Assembly: GCF_002934365.1 (NCBI RefSeq)
Contig: NZ_PTIY01000002.1
Location: forward strand, 248,001-312,000
DNA length: 64,000 bases
From: Methylobacter tundripaludum
GTDB taxonomy: Bacteria; Pseudomonadota; Gammaproteobacteria; Methylococcales; Methylomonadaceae
Direction: 5' to 3'
A program made the translations under genes and the position numbers. Position 1 is the first letter of the stretch, and the number at the start of each line of letters is the position of its first letter. The notes under the pieces were generated by a model that did no database searches, was not told the origin of the DNA, and worked only from the letters and a program-made list of their open reading frames with translations. This document shows, piece by piece, positions 1 to 9,032 of the stretch.

Positions 1-1029
1 GAAGGCGATGCGGGCAAAGTTTATTCCGGTATTCTCGGTTTCGACATTAAAACCACTGATCTGTCGGAGCTGCAACGCCCGAAAACCAAAATCATGCTCA
101 ATATCGGGAATCCCGAACTGGCCTTTAAAACCAGCTTCCTGCCGAATGACGGTGTGGGATTGGCTCGGATGGAGTTCATCATCACCGAATACATCAAGGC
201 GCACCCTATGGCGCTGATACACCCGGAGCGAGTGCAGGATGCCGGTGAGCGGGAACAGTTGGCCCGATTAACGCGCAATTATGCCGGCGCTGAAGATTAC
301 TTTGTCCAGAAACTGTCGGAAGGCGTCGGAACCATTGCCGCCGCGTTTTATCCCAAACCTGTCGTCGTGCGCATGTCTGATTTTAAAACCAACGAATACG
401 CTACCTTGCTCGGCGGGCGCTGGTTTGAATTCGATGAAGCCAATCCGATGATTGGTTTTCGAGGCGCATCGCGTTACATCCACCCCGCTTACGCAGAAGG
501 TTTTGCGTTGGAATGTAAGGCCATGAAGCGGGTGCGCGAGCAGATGGGGTTAAGCAATGTGATTTTGATGATCCCATTTTGCCGCCGCGTACAGGAAGCC
601 GAACGAGTGCTCGATTACATGGCGCAGCTCGGTTTGAAACGCGGCGAACAGGGGCTGGAAATTTACGTGATGTGTGAGATTCCCAATAACGTCATTCAAA
701 TCGATGCTTTTTCCAAGTGTTTTGACGGTTTTTCTATCGGTTCCAATGACTTGACCCAGCTTACCTTGGGTGTAGACCGCGACTCCGCAATCATCGCCGA
801 AGATTTTGACGAGCGCGACCCCGGCGTTAAGGAAATGATCCGTCTTGCCGTTGACGGTTCGCGGCGCAACGGCCGGCATTGCGGTCTTTGCGGACAGGCG
901 CCGTCCGACTATCCCGAGATGGCGGAGTTTTTGGTGGAGGTCGGCATAGACTCTATGAGTCTGAATCCAGATACCGTGCTACAGACGACGCAACGGGTGT
1001 TGGAAACTGAACGGCGTTTGGGACGATAG
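1..1029 (+). CDS. ppsA: Phosphoenolpyruvate synthase, C-terminal part (5' truncated by window edge)
   Basis: The reading frame is open from base 1, so the gene starts outside the window; about 342 of the usual ~790-800 residues are visible. PEP synthase converts pyruvate, ATP and water to PEP, AMP and phosphate for gluconeogenesis. The visible part is the PEP-binding TIM barrel of the PEP-utilising family. It contains the motifs IGFRGASRY, EIPNNVIQ, the metal/PEP-binding stretch IGSNDLTQLTLG, and GLCGQAPSDYP with the catalytic-loop cysteine. It ends in the family-typical MSLNPDTV and a short helix. A T-rich stretch follows the stop codon. In a methylotroph the enzyme would link C1-derived pyruvate to sugar synthesis; that role is inference. 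Product identity is secure; regulation cannot be seen. Confidence 0.95.
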   Translation, partial: EGDAGKVYSGILGFDIKTTDLSELQRPKTKIMLNIGNPELAFKTSFLPNDGVGLARMEFIITEYIKAHPMALIHPERVQDAGEREQLARLTRNYAGAEDYFVQKLSEGVGTIAAAFYPKPVVVRMSDFKTNEYATLLGGRWFEFDEANPMIGFRGASRYIHPAYAEGFALECKAMKRVREQMGLSNVILMIPFCRRVQEAERVLDYMAQLGLKRGEQGLEIYVMCEIPNNVIQIDAFSKCFDGFSIGSNDLTQLTLGVDRDSAIIAEDFDERDPGVKEMIRLAVDGSRRNGRHCGLCGQAPSDYPEMAEFLVEVGIDSMSLNPDTVLQTTQRVLETERRLGR

Positions 1030-1206
1030 TGATTTTTTTTCTGGGTCGGCCACATACTGAGTTTGTCTATGCGTTTAGTTTTGATGCGAACGTCCAAACG
1101 GATACTTTGGAGTTTTAAACGCCTCTAGCGGCTGGAGAATCGTTCTCAACCTAAAACATTGGATTTGGGCGCTGTTGATTCATACTGAAAGTCGTCGGCG
1201 TTGCTG

Positions 1207-3201
1207 TTATTTTTTGTCGGACAGCAGAACAACTCTGTTCCTGCCTTCATTTTTTGCCCGGTACATAGCTTGGTCGGCGGCTTCGATCATGTCGGCGTAT
1301 CGACCATAGCGCGGGCTATACATGGCCACGCCGATGCTGACCGTCATTATTTGACCATGAAACCGCTGACTTAGAATCTTGCCGCGACGCTCAATTTCCG
1401 ATCGGATGCGTTCGGCGTAACCTTTGGCCCCGGCCTCATTGGTATTTTTAAGTACGAATAAAAATTCTTCTCCTCCATAGCGGCCGATGAAATCTCCTGG
1501 GCGGATTGAATGGCGCAAAATATCGGCAACAATCTTTAATGCATCATCCCCAGCCTGATGTCCGCAGTTGTCATTAAGCAGCTTGAACTTGTCTATATCG
1601 ATAAAGCCAACGGCGATATTTGCCAGAATGGACGCATCCTCTTGAAAAGTCTCGACCAGGAAATTGTTGACCATTCGTTTATTGAACAATTGCGTTAAGT
1701 GATCGAGTTGCGCGTGCTTTTTCTCCTGGCCATATTGTTTGGCATTAAACATCGCAATCCCCAATTCATAGGCAATGGGCATGATTTCCGGCAGTAATTG
1801 TTCATGCATCGGTTTTTCTGACAGTGAATTATCGGCGTAAAGCAAACCGACCAGATTGTTATGATGTAACACGGGTATAGCGATAAACTCAGTAGTCTTC
1901 AAGCGTTGAATGATGGAATTACCAGGCTCTGTTTTGGCATCGATGATGACGGCTTTTTTTGCGCGTAAACAATTTAACAACAAACCGGAAATGCCGCTAA
2001 TGTCGACTTCAAAGGGTTGCAGTTCCGCCGGCAATATTGATTTCGGCCACCAGTATGATGCAATCAGACAGCGGCGCTTAGGATCGATCATGAACATCAT
2101 GCTGCGATCAAAAGAAAACTCGTCCTGTAATGCTTCTAACGTTCGGGGTATAAAGTCCTTAGGGTTAAGGCTGTGATGGGGCGCTGTCAAACAGGATGAT
2201 TTCCTGTTGGATGTGTCGGCGGTAAAAGCTTTAGCCTCGCTTATCTGGCTTAGATTAATGGTTGCTTTGACCAGTGTGGCCCGTAACGTGGTTAAACCGG
2301 GCAGATGGGTATCATAGAATTCTTGAGTGCTTTGCATGTCCTGATCTACCTGTTGCAGTAGCGTTTCAAGATTCAGCCGGTCAATGCCAAGGGTTTGGAG
2401 CAAAGCGCTCTGTAATGTCGGGTGGCTATCGTAGTTAGCCGAGCCAATGCCCTGTATCCAGGCTATATAGTTTGCAAAGGCAACGATGGCGATTTCCGTT
2501 TTAAATTCTGCGAACTGTGAGGTTTCAGTCGGCTGGTTATGGTGACAGGCAACGATTGCGGTGACGGATGCCGGCAATTGCCATTCCAGACAAAAAACAT
2601 GGCCCATGTCGGTATGCGTTATTCCGAAAAAGCTGCGTTCTTGTTCTTGGGTCGAATGTTTGTTATTGCCAATCGAAGCAATAAAATCACTGTAAGTCAC
2701 GCGTCCATGGTTTTCCAGAACCACTTTGCCAATATCGTGGATAAGTCCTCCCGTGTAAACCAGATCCGGGTCAGGGTACTTAAGTGCGACGGCTATTCTC
2801 CTGCTCAATAAGGCTACATACAGGCAATGTTGCCAGAAAAATAATAAATCGAATGATTTTGTTGAGTTTTGTTGTGTCAGCTTGCTGTGAAATTGCAGGG
2901 TTAGTGCGAGTTGGCGCACGGTAGAAAATCCCAGCATGCTGACTGCGCGGTTAATCGAGGTTATTTTAGTAGGAAGGGCGTATGCAACGGAATTAACCTG
3001 ATTTAGAATTTTTGCGGCCAACACCGGTTCTGTTTCTATCAGCTGGGATAAGCTCTCGATCTTGGTGTTGTCGTCATTGCTTAGCCTTAATAGCTTAAGG
3101 GCGACAGGAGATACAATGTTAAGGTGTTTGATTTCATCCTTCAGAATTGATTGAGCCGCTTTTTTTATGAGTTTGATATCGTCCTTGTCTTTGTCGGTCA
3201 T
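1207..3201 (-). CDS. HDOD-GAF-GGDEF signalling protein (probable diguanylate cyclase)
   Basis: A 664-residue cytoplasmic protein with three parts. Residues ~20-225 form an HDOD domain with an HD-like HDIGK motif, ~345-480 a GAF-like sensor, and ~495-660 a GGDEF domain. The active-site loop is GGEEF at about residues 576-580. RPGD lies five residues upstream and fits the RxxD product-inhibition site. The domain should therefore make c-di-GMP from two GTP and be feedback-inhibited. HDOD domains usually act as signalling or protein-interaction modules. The start is supported by an AGGAAGA ribosome site before ATG. No membrane segment or signal peptide is visible. The gene stands alone, tail to tail with ppsA and head to head with gnnA, so its partner is unknown. 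Confidence 0.88.
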   Translation of the reverse strand: MTDKDKDDIKLIKKAAQSILKDEIKHLNIVSPVALKLLRLSNDDNTKIESLSQLIETEPVLAAKILNQVNSVAYALPTKITSINRAVSMLGFSTVRQLALTLQFHSKLTQQNSTKSFDLLFFWQHCLYVALLSRRIAVALKYPDPDLVYTGGLIHDIGKVVLENHGRVTYSDFIASIGNNKHSTQEQERSFFGITHTDMGHVFCLEWQLPASVTAIVACHHNQPTETSQFAEFKTEIAIVAFANYIAWIQGIGSANYDSHPTLQSALLQTLGIDRLNLETLLQQVDQDMQSTQEFYDTHLPGLTTLRATLVKATINLSQISEAKAFTADTSNRKSSCLTAPHHSLNPKDFIPRTLEALQDEFSFDRSMMFMIDPKRRCLIASYWWPKSILPAELQPFEVDISGISGLLLNCLRAKKAVIIDAKTEPGNSIIQRLKTTEFIAIPVLHHNNLVGLLYADNSLSEKPMHEQLLPEIMPIAYELGIAMFNAKQYGQEKKHAQLDHLTQLFNKRMVNNFLVETFQEDASILANIAVGFIDIDKFKLLNDNCGHQAGDDALKIVADILRHSIRPGDFIGRYGGEEFLFVLKNTNEAGAKGYAERIRSEIERRGKILSQRFHGQIMTVSIGVAMYSPRYGRYADMIEAADQAMYRAKNEGRNRVVLLSDKK

Positions 3202-3440
3202 GACATCTTCCTTATAGGCTGCGGTTTTATTGGTATGATGTAAGCGAAATCTGATGAATATTCAGGAAGATGCTGAGAGCGGCCGGTCAAATTTGAATGT
3301 TGGTTTGATCATAACATCAAAAACCAATTGCGATAACTGCCAAGTACAAAATTTTCTGAATACATAGCGATAGTTTACAATACTGACGATTATGTGGCCC
3401 TTACCGCTGGGGCGTAAGTAGAACGGATATAAATAATCGT

Positions 3441-4376
3441 ATGAGAAAATTAAAATGCGCTGTTATCGGTACGGGTTACCTGGGCAAGTTTCACGCACAA
3501 AAATATGCGTCGCTGCCTGACTGTGAGCTGGTTGCCGTGGTCGATATAAATGAGGCGGCAGCGAAGGAAGTCGCCGAACAGTACGGTGCGACAGCGTTGA
3601 CAGACTATCAGTCTCTGTTAGGTAAAGTCGATGCAGTCAGCATCGTTGTCCCTACGACGCTGCACCACAAGGTATCCAGGGATTTTCTGAATGCGGGCGC
3701 TCATGTGCTGGTTGAAAAACCGATTACCGTGACGGTTGCAGAAGCCGACGAATTGATCGCCATTGCCAAGGAAAAGAATCTGATTTTGCAGGTGGGGCAT
3801 CTGGAACGCTTTAATCCGGCGGTATTGGGCCTGGACAAAGAAGAAAAGCCGCTGTTTATTGAATCCCACCGGTTGTCGCCGTTTAATCCGCGCGCCAACG
3901 ATGTCAGCGTCGTGCTGGATTTAATGATCCATGACATCGACATTATTTTGGCCTTGGTCGATTCCGAGGTGGAACGCATCGACGCCAGCGGCACCGCGGT
4001 ATTAACGCAAGGCACCGATATTGCGAACGCCAGGCTGCTGTTTAAAAACGGTTGTGTGGCCAATGTGACGGCCAGCCGGATCAGCATGAAGATGGAGCGC
4101 AAAATGCGCATGTTCAGGCCGTCTTCCTACGTCTCGGTGGATTTCCAGAACCGTATTTTAACCAAACACCGCACCGGTAAAGGCGAAATGTTCCCCGGTA
4201 TTCCTGAAATAGAAACCGAAGAGTCGGTTTTTGAAAGCGGCGACGCCCTGCTCGAAGAAATCAAGCATTTCGTTAACTGCATTCATACCGGCGACAATCC
4301 GCTGGTTTCCGGTGAGGCGGGAAAAAGAGCGCTGGAAACAGCGATAGCCATTACCCGGTTATTAGGCGATAAATAA
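3441..4376 (+). CDS. gnnA: UDP-N-acetylglucosamine 3-dehydrogenase-like Gfo/Idh/MocA oxidoreductase
   Basis: A 311-residue NAD-dependent oxidoreductase. The N-terminal Rossmann fold shows AVIGTGYLGKFHAQKY, the family EKP motif sits at residues ~94-96, and the catalytic-domain signature GHLERFNPA follows. GnnA oxidises the 3-hydroxyl of UDP-GlcNAc. GnnB then transaminates the ketone, giving the UDP-GlcNAc3N precursor that yields lipid A with amide-linked rather than ester-linked acyl chains at position 3. The specific call rests on the family resemblance plus the neighbours: an aminotransferase of the matching type and lpxB lie directly downstream on the same strand. In Acidithiobacillus ferrooxidans gnnA and gnnB also sit among lpx genes. 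Other sugar-nucleotide dehydrogenases of this fold cannot be excluded from sequence alone. Confidence 0.82.
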   Translation: MRKLKCAVIGTGYLGKFHAQKYASLPDCELVAVVDINEAAAKEVAEQYGATALTDYQSLLGKVDAVSIVVPTTLHHKVSRDFLNAGAHVLVEKPITVTVAEADELIAIAKEKNLILQVGHLERFNPAVLGLDKEEKPLFIESHRLSPFNPRANDVSVVLDLMIHDIDIILALVDSEVERIDASGTAVLTQGTDIANARLLFKNGCVANVTASRISMKMERKMRMFRPSSYVSVDFQNRILTKHRTGKGEMFPGIPEIETEESVFESGDALLEEIKHFVNCIHTGDNPLVSGEAGKRALETAIAITRLLGDK

Positions 4377-4408
4377 CCAATTATAAAATTCTGTAACATG
4401 TTTTGTTA

Positions 4409-4476
4409 ACCACGAAGAACACGAAGAACACGAAGTTTTATATTTCATTTTTCGTGGACTCTGTGCTCTTCGTGAT
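4409..4476. repeat. Palindromic CACGAAG-type intergenic repeat, copy 1
   Basis: The left arm holds tandem CACGAAGAA units (4411-4435). The right arm is the imperfect reverse complement ending in CTCTTCGTG (4451-4475), and the centre is AT-rich. It lies between gnnA and gnnB. It belongs to the same family as the elements at 5734, 15789, 45593 and 50559. Its arms are less perfect than those of copies 3 and 4, as if decayed. It could form a hairpin in the gnnA-gnnB transcript. Confidence 0.75.
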
Positions 4477-4532
4477 AAATATATAGAACATATCAACGTA
4501 AGATTTCAAAAATAGATAATAGGCAACGAAAC

Positions 4533-5633
4533 ATGATACCAATGGTAAATCTTAAGGCTCAATATGCCGAAATTAAAGACGAAATTGAGAGCGGGCTGGC
4601 TGAAACAATCGAAAATTGTTCGTTTATATTAGGCCCTAATGTTCAAGCCTTTGAAAAAGAAACAGCCGAGTATCTGGGTGTTAAACATGCGATAGCCGTG
4701 GCGTCGGGAACCGATGCGCTGCATCTGGCATTGATTGCCGAAGGCATCGGTGCAGGCGATGAAGTGATTACTACAGCCTTCACCTTTATTGCTACCGCGG
4801 AAGCCATTAAATATGTCGGTGCGATTCCCGTTTTCGTCGATATAGATCCCAAGACTTTCAATATCTCACCGGAAGCCATAGAAAAAGCCATTACGCCAAA
4901 AACCAAAGCGGTCATGCCGGTGCATTTGTTCGGCCAACCGGCGGACATGACCGCGATTAAGCAACTATGCGACCAATACAGCTTGAAACTGATTGAAGAT
5001 TGCTGCCAGTCGTTCGGCGCAAGCATCGACGGCAAACAGACAGGTTCTATCGGTCATACGGCTGGTTTCAGTTTTTTTCCGAGCAAGAATCTGGGCGCAT
5101 TCGGCGATGGCGGGCTGGTCGTCACCAACTCCGATGAGACCGCAAAGAAACTTAAAATGCTGCACAACCATGGTTCGGATGTCCGTTATTACCATGACGT
5201 GATCGGCTATAACAGCCGCCTAGATGAGATGCAGGCGGTGATATTAAGGGCCAAATTAAAACGCATCGACCAATACAATCAAGGCCGCCGTCATGTCGGG
5301 CGTCTTTATTCGGAGTTGATGGCCGACTTGCCGCTGACCACGCCGTTTGAAGACGGGCTGGGCGAGCATGTTTATCATCAATACACCTTGCTGTGCGAGC
5401 GTCGCGACGAGGTGATGAAAGCCTTGCAGGATAAGCAAATCGGCTGCGCCGTGTATTATCCGGTGCCTTTGCACCGGCAGAATGTGTTTAAACAGGAATA
5501 TGCCAACGTCAGCTTACCGGTGACCGAATTTGTTGCGGCCAACTGCATGTCATTACCGATTTGCCCGTTCCTTGAGGATGATTCAATCAAAGAGATTGTG
5601 AGTGTTATTCGGGATGTTTTGACGGCAGCGTAA
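4533..5633 (+). CDS. gnnB: DegT/DnrJ/EryC1-type sugar aminotransferase, probable GnnB
   Basis: A 366-residue PLP-dependent aminotransferase of the sugar-nucleotide (DegT/DnrJ/EryC1) family. Visible hallmarks are ASGTDALHLAL near residue 57, HLFGQPADM near 132, the EDCCQSFGA cofactor-contact segment, and GFSFFPSKNLGAFGDGG with the Schiff-base lysine. GnnB would transfer an amino group from glutamate to the 3-keto sugar made by GnnA. That gives the 2,3-diamino sugar nucleotide used by LpxA. The gene follows gnnA after a 156-base gap that holds a palindromic repeat, and precedes lpxB. The family is certain. The exact sugar substrate follows from the neighbours; O-antigen amino-sugar synthesis is the main alternative. 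Confidence 0.82.
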   Translation: MIPMVNLKAQYAEIKDEIESGLAETIENCSFILGPNVQAFEKETAEYLGVKHAIAVASGTDALHLALIAEGIGAGDEVITTAFTFIATAEAIKYVGAIPVFVDIDPKTFNISPEAIEKAITPKTKAVMPVHLFGQPADMTAIKQLCDQYSLKLIEDCCQSFGASIDGKQTGSIGHTAGFSFFPSKNLGAFGDGGLVVTNSDETAKKLKMLHNHGSDVRYYHDVIGYNSRLDEMQAVILRAKLKRIDQYNQGRRHVGRLYSELMADLPLTTPFEDGLGEHVYHQYTLLCERRDEVMKALQDKQIGCAVYYPVPLHRQNVFKQEYANVSLPVTEFVAANCMSLPICPFLEDDSIKEIVSVIRDVLTAA

Positions 5634-5733
5634 TAACAGTTGTCAACGAAAGACGCATAAAAACACGAAAACTAGGGTTGCAAAACAGTCAATCGCCATT
5701 CGGGTGCTGATTCCCAAAATGTTATTTATTTTT

Positions 5734-5899
5734 ACCATGAAGATCATGAAGGACTTGAAGATATATGTATTTGCTTCAGATGTTATATTGAAACGAATTC
5801 ATAAAAACTAAGCTTTGCTTTGAGCAAGACACATAACCAATCGTCTTATACGAAAAATCGATTGGTCTCTTTCTTCATTATCTTCATGTCCTTCATGGT
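5734..5899. repeat. Palindromic ATGAAG-type repeat, copy 2, with long central insert
   Basis: The left arm (5734-5763) starts ACCATGAAGATCATGAAGG. The right arm (5879-5899) is TATCTTCATG followed by TCCTTCATGGT. The arms pair with the ATGAAG variant of the repeat family and match copy 3 at 15789 closely. Here they are separated by about 115 bases. The 348-base gap between gnnB and lpxB holds no other recognisable gene. Confidence 0.65.
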
Positions 5900-5981
5900 A
5901 ATTAAGAATAAGTCATAAATTCTAATTCGTGCTTTTTGTGTCTGTCGTGGACGAAATGATTTTTCATATGAGCCTTGAACC

Positions 5982-7127
5982 TTGAATCCTTTAAAAATCC
6001 TATTCAGCGCCGGAGAGTCATCCGGCGACCAGCATGCCGCCAATATGTTCCTCGAACTGAAAAAACGGCAGCCGGACATTAAAGGTATCGGCATGGGCGG
6101 CGCAAAAATGGCTCAGGCGGGCATCGATATTCGCTATGACTCAGCCAATATCGCCGTCATCGGCGTGGTTGAAGTCATCAAGCATTATGCCGAAATCCGC
6201 CGCGCGTTAAAATTGATGCAACAACTGGTTGCAAGCGAACGCCCCGACTTGCTGGTTTGCGTGGATTACAAGGAATTCAACTTCAAACTGGCGCGTTACG
6301 CCAAACAGCAGGGCATTAAAGTCTTATTTTACGTCAGTCCCCAGATATGGGCATGGCGTCCGGGGCGGGTAGTGGCTTACGGCAAAGTTATCGATATGAT
6401 GGCGGTGATCTTCCCGTTCGAGACGGCTTATTACGACGCCGAAAAGGTGCCGGTGCGCTACGTGGGACATCCCTCGGTAGATAAAGTCCATGCCCAATAC
6501 GGCAAAGATGAAGATTTAACCCGTTTCGGGCTGGACAAAAACAAGCCGATAGTCGGTTTGTTGCCCGGCAGCCGCGCCAACGAAATCAAGCGCATGTTGC
6601 CGGTCATGCTGGCGGCTGCCGAAAAAGTGCAGTCCGGTTTACCCGGATGCCAGTTTATCTTGCCGCAAGCCGATTCAATCAGCGATGCGTTGCTTGAAGA
6701 CTACATTCGCCAGTCTCCGCTTAAAATCACGGTAATAAAAAATCAGCCTTACGACGTCATTCAATGCTGCGACGCGGTGATGACGACCTCAGGTACCGCG
6801 ACGTTGGAAATTGCGTTGTTGACCGTTCCGATGGTCATTGCCTATAAGCTGTCTTCGATCACCTACTGGTTGGGCCGATGGCTGGTGAATACGCCTTTTA
6901 TAGGCCTGCCGAATATCGTGTCGGGCAAAAGCATCATCAAAGAACTGATCCAGCACGATGCAACAGCCGAAAACCTGTCGGTTGAAGTGTTGCGAATCCT
7001 GACCGATAAAGCCTATGCCGATCAAATGCGCGAAAACCTGAATCAGGTTAAACGGCAGTTAGGGCAGGGCGGCGGTTCGAAAAACATGGCGCTGTTGGCC
7101 TTGGAGATGCTTTCGGTATCGGATTAA
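5982..7127 (+). CDS. lpxB: Lipid-A-disaccharide synthase
   Basis: A 381-residue family 19 glycosyltransferase. It joins UDP-diacylglucosamine and lipid X into the tetraacyl disaccharide of lipid A at the inner face of the cytoplasmic membrane. The N-terminus carries the canonical GESSGD-type motif (residues ~11-16). CVDYKEFNFKLA, YVSPQIWAWRPGR and LPGSRANEIKRMLP are also diagnostic. The start is TTG at 5982: an in-frame stop at 5976 leaves no room for an earlier start, and the GESSGD motif requires translation from about here. No clear ribosome site precedes it, so expression may be weak or coupled. With gnnAB upstream the substrates are probably amide-linked analogues; this is inference. Confidence 0.93.
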   Translation: MNPLKILFSAGESSGDQHAANMFLELKKRQPDIKGIGMGGAKMAQAGIDIRYDSANIAVIGVVEVIKHYAEIRRALKLMQQLVASERPDLLVCVDYKEFNFKLARYAKQQGIKVLFYVSPQIWAWRPGRVVAYGKVIDMMAVIFPFETAYYDAEKVPVRYVGHPSVDKVHAQYGKDEDLTRFGLDKNKPIVGLLPGSRANEIKRMLPVMLAAAEKVQSGLPGCQFILPQADSISDALLEDYIRQSPLKITVIKNQPYDVIQCCDAVMTTSGTATLEIALLTVPMVIAYKLSSITYWLGRWLVNTPFIGLPNIVSGKSIIKELIQHDATAENLSVEVLRILTDKAYADQMRENLNQVKRQLGQGGGSKNMALLALEMLSVSD

Positions 7128-7241
7128 CGAGGGAGTGCAAGGTTTTTGCGATGCGCTGCCCGCAGGCCAGGCAAAGTTTGGAATCCAAAATATGACAAAG
7201 TGCGAGCAAGCAAAATATAGAACAAAACGAGGGGGGTAACT

Positions 7242-7376
7242 ATGGAAATTTGGACGGCATTGAAATTGCTGGGCTATATGTTTTGGCCGTTTTTGCTGAT
7301 TTTTTTATACTACCTGTTTGATAGGAAAGGCTTTAAGAAGCAATTGGAGAAGTTCAAGCAAGACGGTTTTAAATAA
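7242..7376 (+). CDS. 44-residue single-span membrane peptide
   Basis: A short gene with a strong purine-rich ribosome site (GAGGGGGG, 7229-7236) before ATG. The product starts MEIWTALKLLGYMF. Residues ~7-26 form one hydrophobic helix rich in aromatic residues, followed by a basic tail (FDRKGFKKQLEKFK). A topology with the charged tail in the cytoplasm is expected. The ribosome site, the TM-plus-basic-tail pattern and a hairpin just downstream all argue for a real gene. Function is unknown; I do not recognise the family. Confidence 0.6.
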   Translation: MEIWTALKLLGYMFWPFLLIFLYYLFDRKGFKKQLEKFKQDGFK

Positions 7377-7387
7377 ACCGCTAAACG

Positions 7388-7417
7388 ACGCATCGGACGG
7401 TTTTATCTCTGATGCGT
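7388..7417. terminator. Hairpin after the 44-residue peptide gene
   Basis: The seven-base arms ACGCATC (7388-7394) and GATGCGT (7411-7417) can pair. There is no long T-run. The hairpin lies between convergent genes, so a weak terminator serving one or both is likely. Confidence 0.35.
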
Positions 7418-7426
7418 TGCCGTTAT

Positions 7427-7756
7427 CTAATATCGGGGTACTGAGCTGTCGCAATCGCAAGACCAGGCATCGATTCCGCCGGTCAAATTTGCAATATTCT
7501 TAAATCCTGAATGGGAAAGATACATGCAGGCCTGTTGGCTGCGCACGCCATGATGGCAAATCACCACAATTTCCTGTTGTGGGTTCAACTCCCCCAGTCT
7601 TTGCGGAATTTGATTAAGCGGAATTAAAACGCTGTTTTTTATCCTGGCGTATTCAAACTCATTGGGTTCCCTGACATCCAGCAAAAACAGATGCGGTTCA
7701 TTTTCGATTCGGGTTTTTAATTCTGATGCTGATACTTGTCTTATGGACATAGTCAT
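7427..7756 (-). CDS. Rhodanese-like sulfurtransferase, single domain
   Basis: A 109-residue single rhodanese domain. It shows LFLLDVREPNEFEYARI and the active-site loop CHHGVRS, whose cysteine would carry a persulfide. The C-terminus has NLTGGIDAWS, typical of the fold. No signal peptide is seen, so it is probably cytoplasmic and close in type to GlpE or other single-domain rhodaneses. Its ATG overlaps the stop of the upstream aminotransferase gene by four bases (7753-7756), which implies co-transcription and translational coupling. The pairing with a PLP enzyme hints at sulfur amino-acid chemistry, but no specific substrate can be named. Confidence 0.88.
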   Translation of the reverse strand: MTMSIRQVSASELKTRIENEPHLFLLDVREPNEFEYARIKNSVLIPLNQIPQRLGELNPQQEIVVICHHGVRSQQACMYLSHSGFKNIANLTGGIDAWSCDCDSSVPRY

Positions 7757-8919
7757 CCCTTGTTAATAAATTTTTCTAAACGTTGCATGGCAACGGACAT
7801 TCTATCGATAGACGTCGTATAAGCAAACCGGATATGGTGGTTTGCTTCATTGAGGCCGAAATCTTTCCCCGGCGTTACGGCAACGCCTTCAGCTTCCAGC
7901 AGATCCAGCGCGAACTGATAGCTGTCATCGGTAAATTTGGCGCAATTGGCGTAAATATAAAATGCGCCATCGGGTTTGATCGGGATTTCAAAGCCCAGGC
8001 GCAACAAGGCGTCATACAGAAAATCACGCCGCATTTCAAATTCGGCGCGTCTATGCTCCAACTCGGCCTGCGTGTGCTTGTCAAACGCCGCTAATGCGGC
8101 ATATTGCGAATGGGTGGCGGTGGCGATAAATATATTCTGCGCCAACTTCTCCGTCGCGCAGGCAAACTCCTCCGGCACGATCAACCAGCCGACCCGCCAG
8201 CCGGTCATGCCGAAATACTTGGAGAAACTGTTGATCACAAACACATTGTCACTAAATTCCAGCGCCGATGAAGCATTTTCATCATAAACCAGGCCATGAT
8301 AAATCTCATCGGAATAAAAGCAGCCGCCTAACTCGTTCACGGTGTGTACGGCCTGTTTCAATTGATCTGGAGCAATCAGCGTGCCGGTCGGGTTTGACGG
8401 CGATGCAATCAACGCACCTTTGGTGGCTTTGGTCCAATGCTGTTTGATCTGTGCCGCGGTCAGTTGATAACGGCTAGCCGCATCGACCGGAATGGTTTTG
8501 GCTTGGCCGCCGAACAACTTAATAAAATTGCTGTTACAGGGGTAACAGGGGTCGGCCATCAACAGTTCTTCTGCCGGATTAAGGCTTGTTCCCAGCGCCA
8601 ACAGAAACGCCCCTGAGGCGCCTGGCGTTACGAAAATGCGTTCCTTGTCTACAGCGGCTGAATAACGCTGCCGATAAAACTCGGCTATTTTTTCACGCAG
8701 CTCGGACAATCCTGCCGCCGGCGTATATTTCACCTCGCCGGTTTTAAGTTGCCTGACGCCCGCTTCAACAATGGCCTGCGGCGTAGCAAAATCAGGTTCG
8801 CCGATTTCCATGTGAATGACATCCTTACCCTGTGCCTCCAATTGTTTTGCGCGCCGCAACAGCGCCATCACATAAAAGGGGGTGATCTCCTGAGTCCGCT
8901 TCGCTAGCCGTAAGTTCAT
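7753..8919 (-). CDS. PLP-dependent class I/II aminotransferase
   Basis: About 388 residues with the aspartate-aminotransferase fold. Visible are EIGEPDF near the N-terminus, SPSNPTGT (cofactor/substrate contact) and NSFSKYFGMTGWRVGW with the PLP lysine. A late segment, HHIRFAYTTS, carries the carboxylate-binding arginine. I place the start at ATG 8919 (MNLRLAKRTQ), where relatives begin. A GTG four codons earlier (8931) is also possible, and neither has a strong ribosome site. The gene is the first of a two-gene unit with the rhodanese. Substrate specificity (aspartate, alanine or other amino acids) cannot be read from the sequence. Confidence 0.88.
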   Translation of the reverse strand: MNLRLAKRTQEITPFYVMALLRRAKQLEAQGKDVIHMEIGEPDFATPQAIVEAGVRQLKTGEVKYTPAAGLSELREKIAEFYRQRYSAAVDKERIFVTPGASGAFLLALGTSLNPAEELLMADPCYPCNSNFIKLFGGQAKTIPVDAASRYQLTAAQIKQHWTKATKGALIASPSNPTGTLIAPDQLKQAVHTVNELGGCFYSDEIYHGLVYDENASSALEFSDNVFVINSFSKYFGMTGWRVGWLIVPEEFACATEKLAQNIFIATATHSQYAALAAFDKHTQAELEHRRAEFEMRRDFLYDALLRLGFEIPIKPDGAFYIYANCAKFTDDSYQFALDLLEAEGVAVTPGKDFGLNEANHHIRFAYTTSIDRMSVAMQRLEKFINKG

Positions 8920-9032
8920 TATAATTGACACTAATCACAAAAGAGGTGGATCATACCAATAAACCTTGCTATCCGGTTGCTATTCTGCTAAAAATGCGCG
9001 GTTTTATTTAATCTTGTCTTAGGAGTTAATGG

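Noticed and set aside
1130-1150. GAGAA/TTCTC dyad after ppsA as a terminator
   Set aside because: Only five base pairs, no T-run; too weak to list as a feature.
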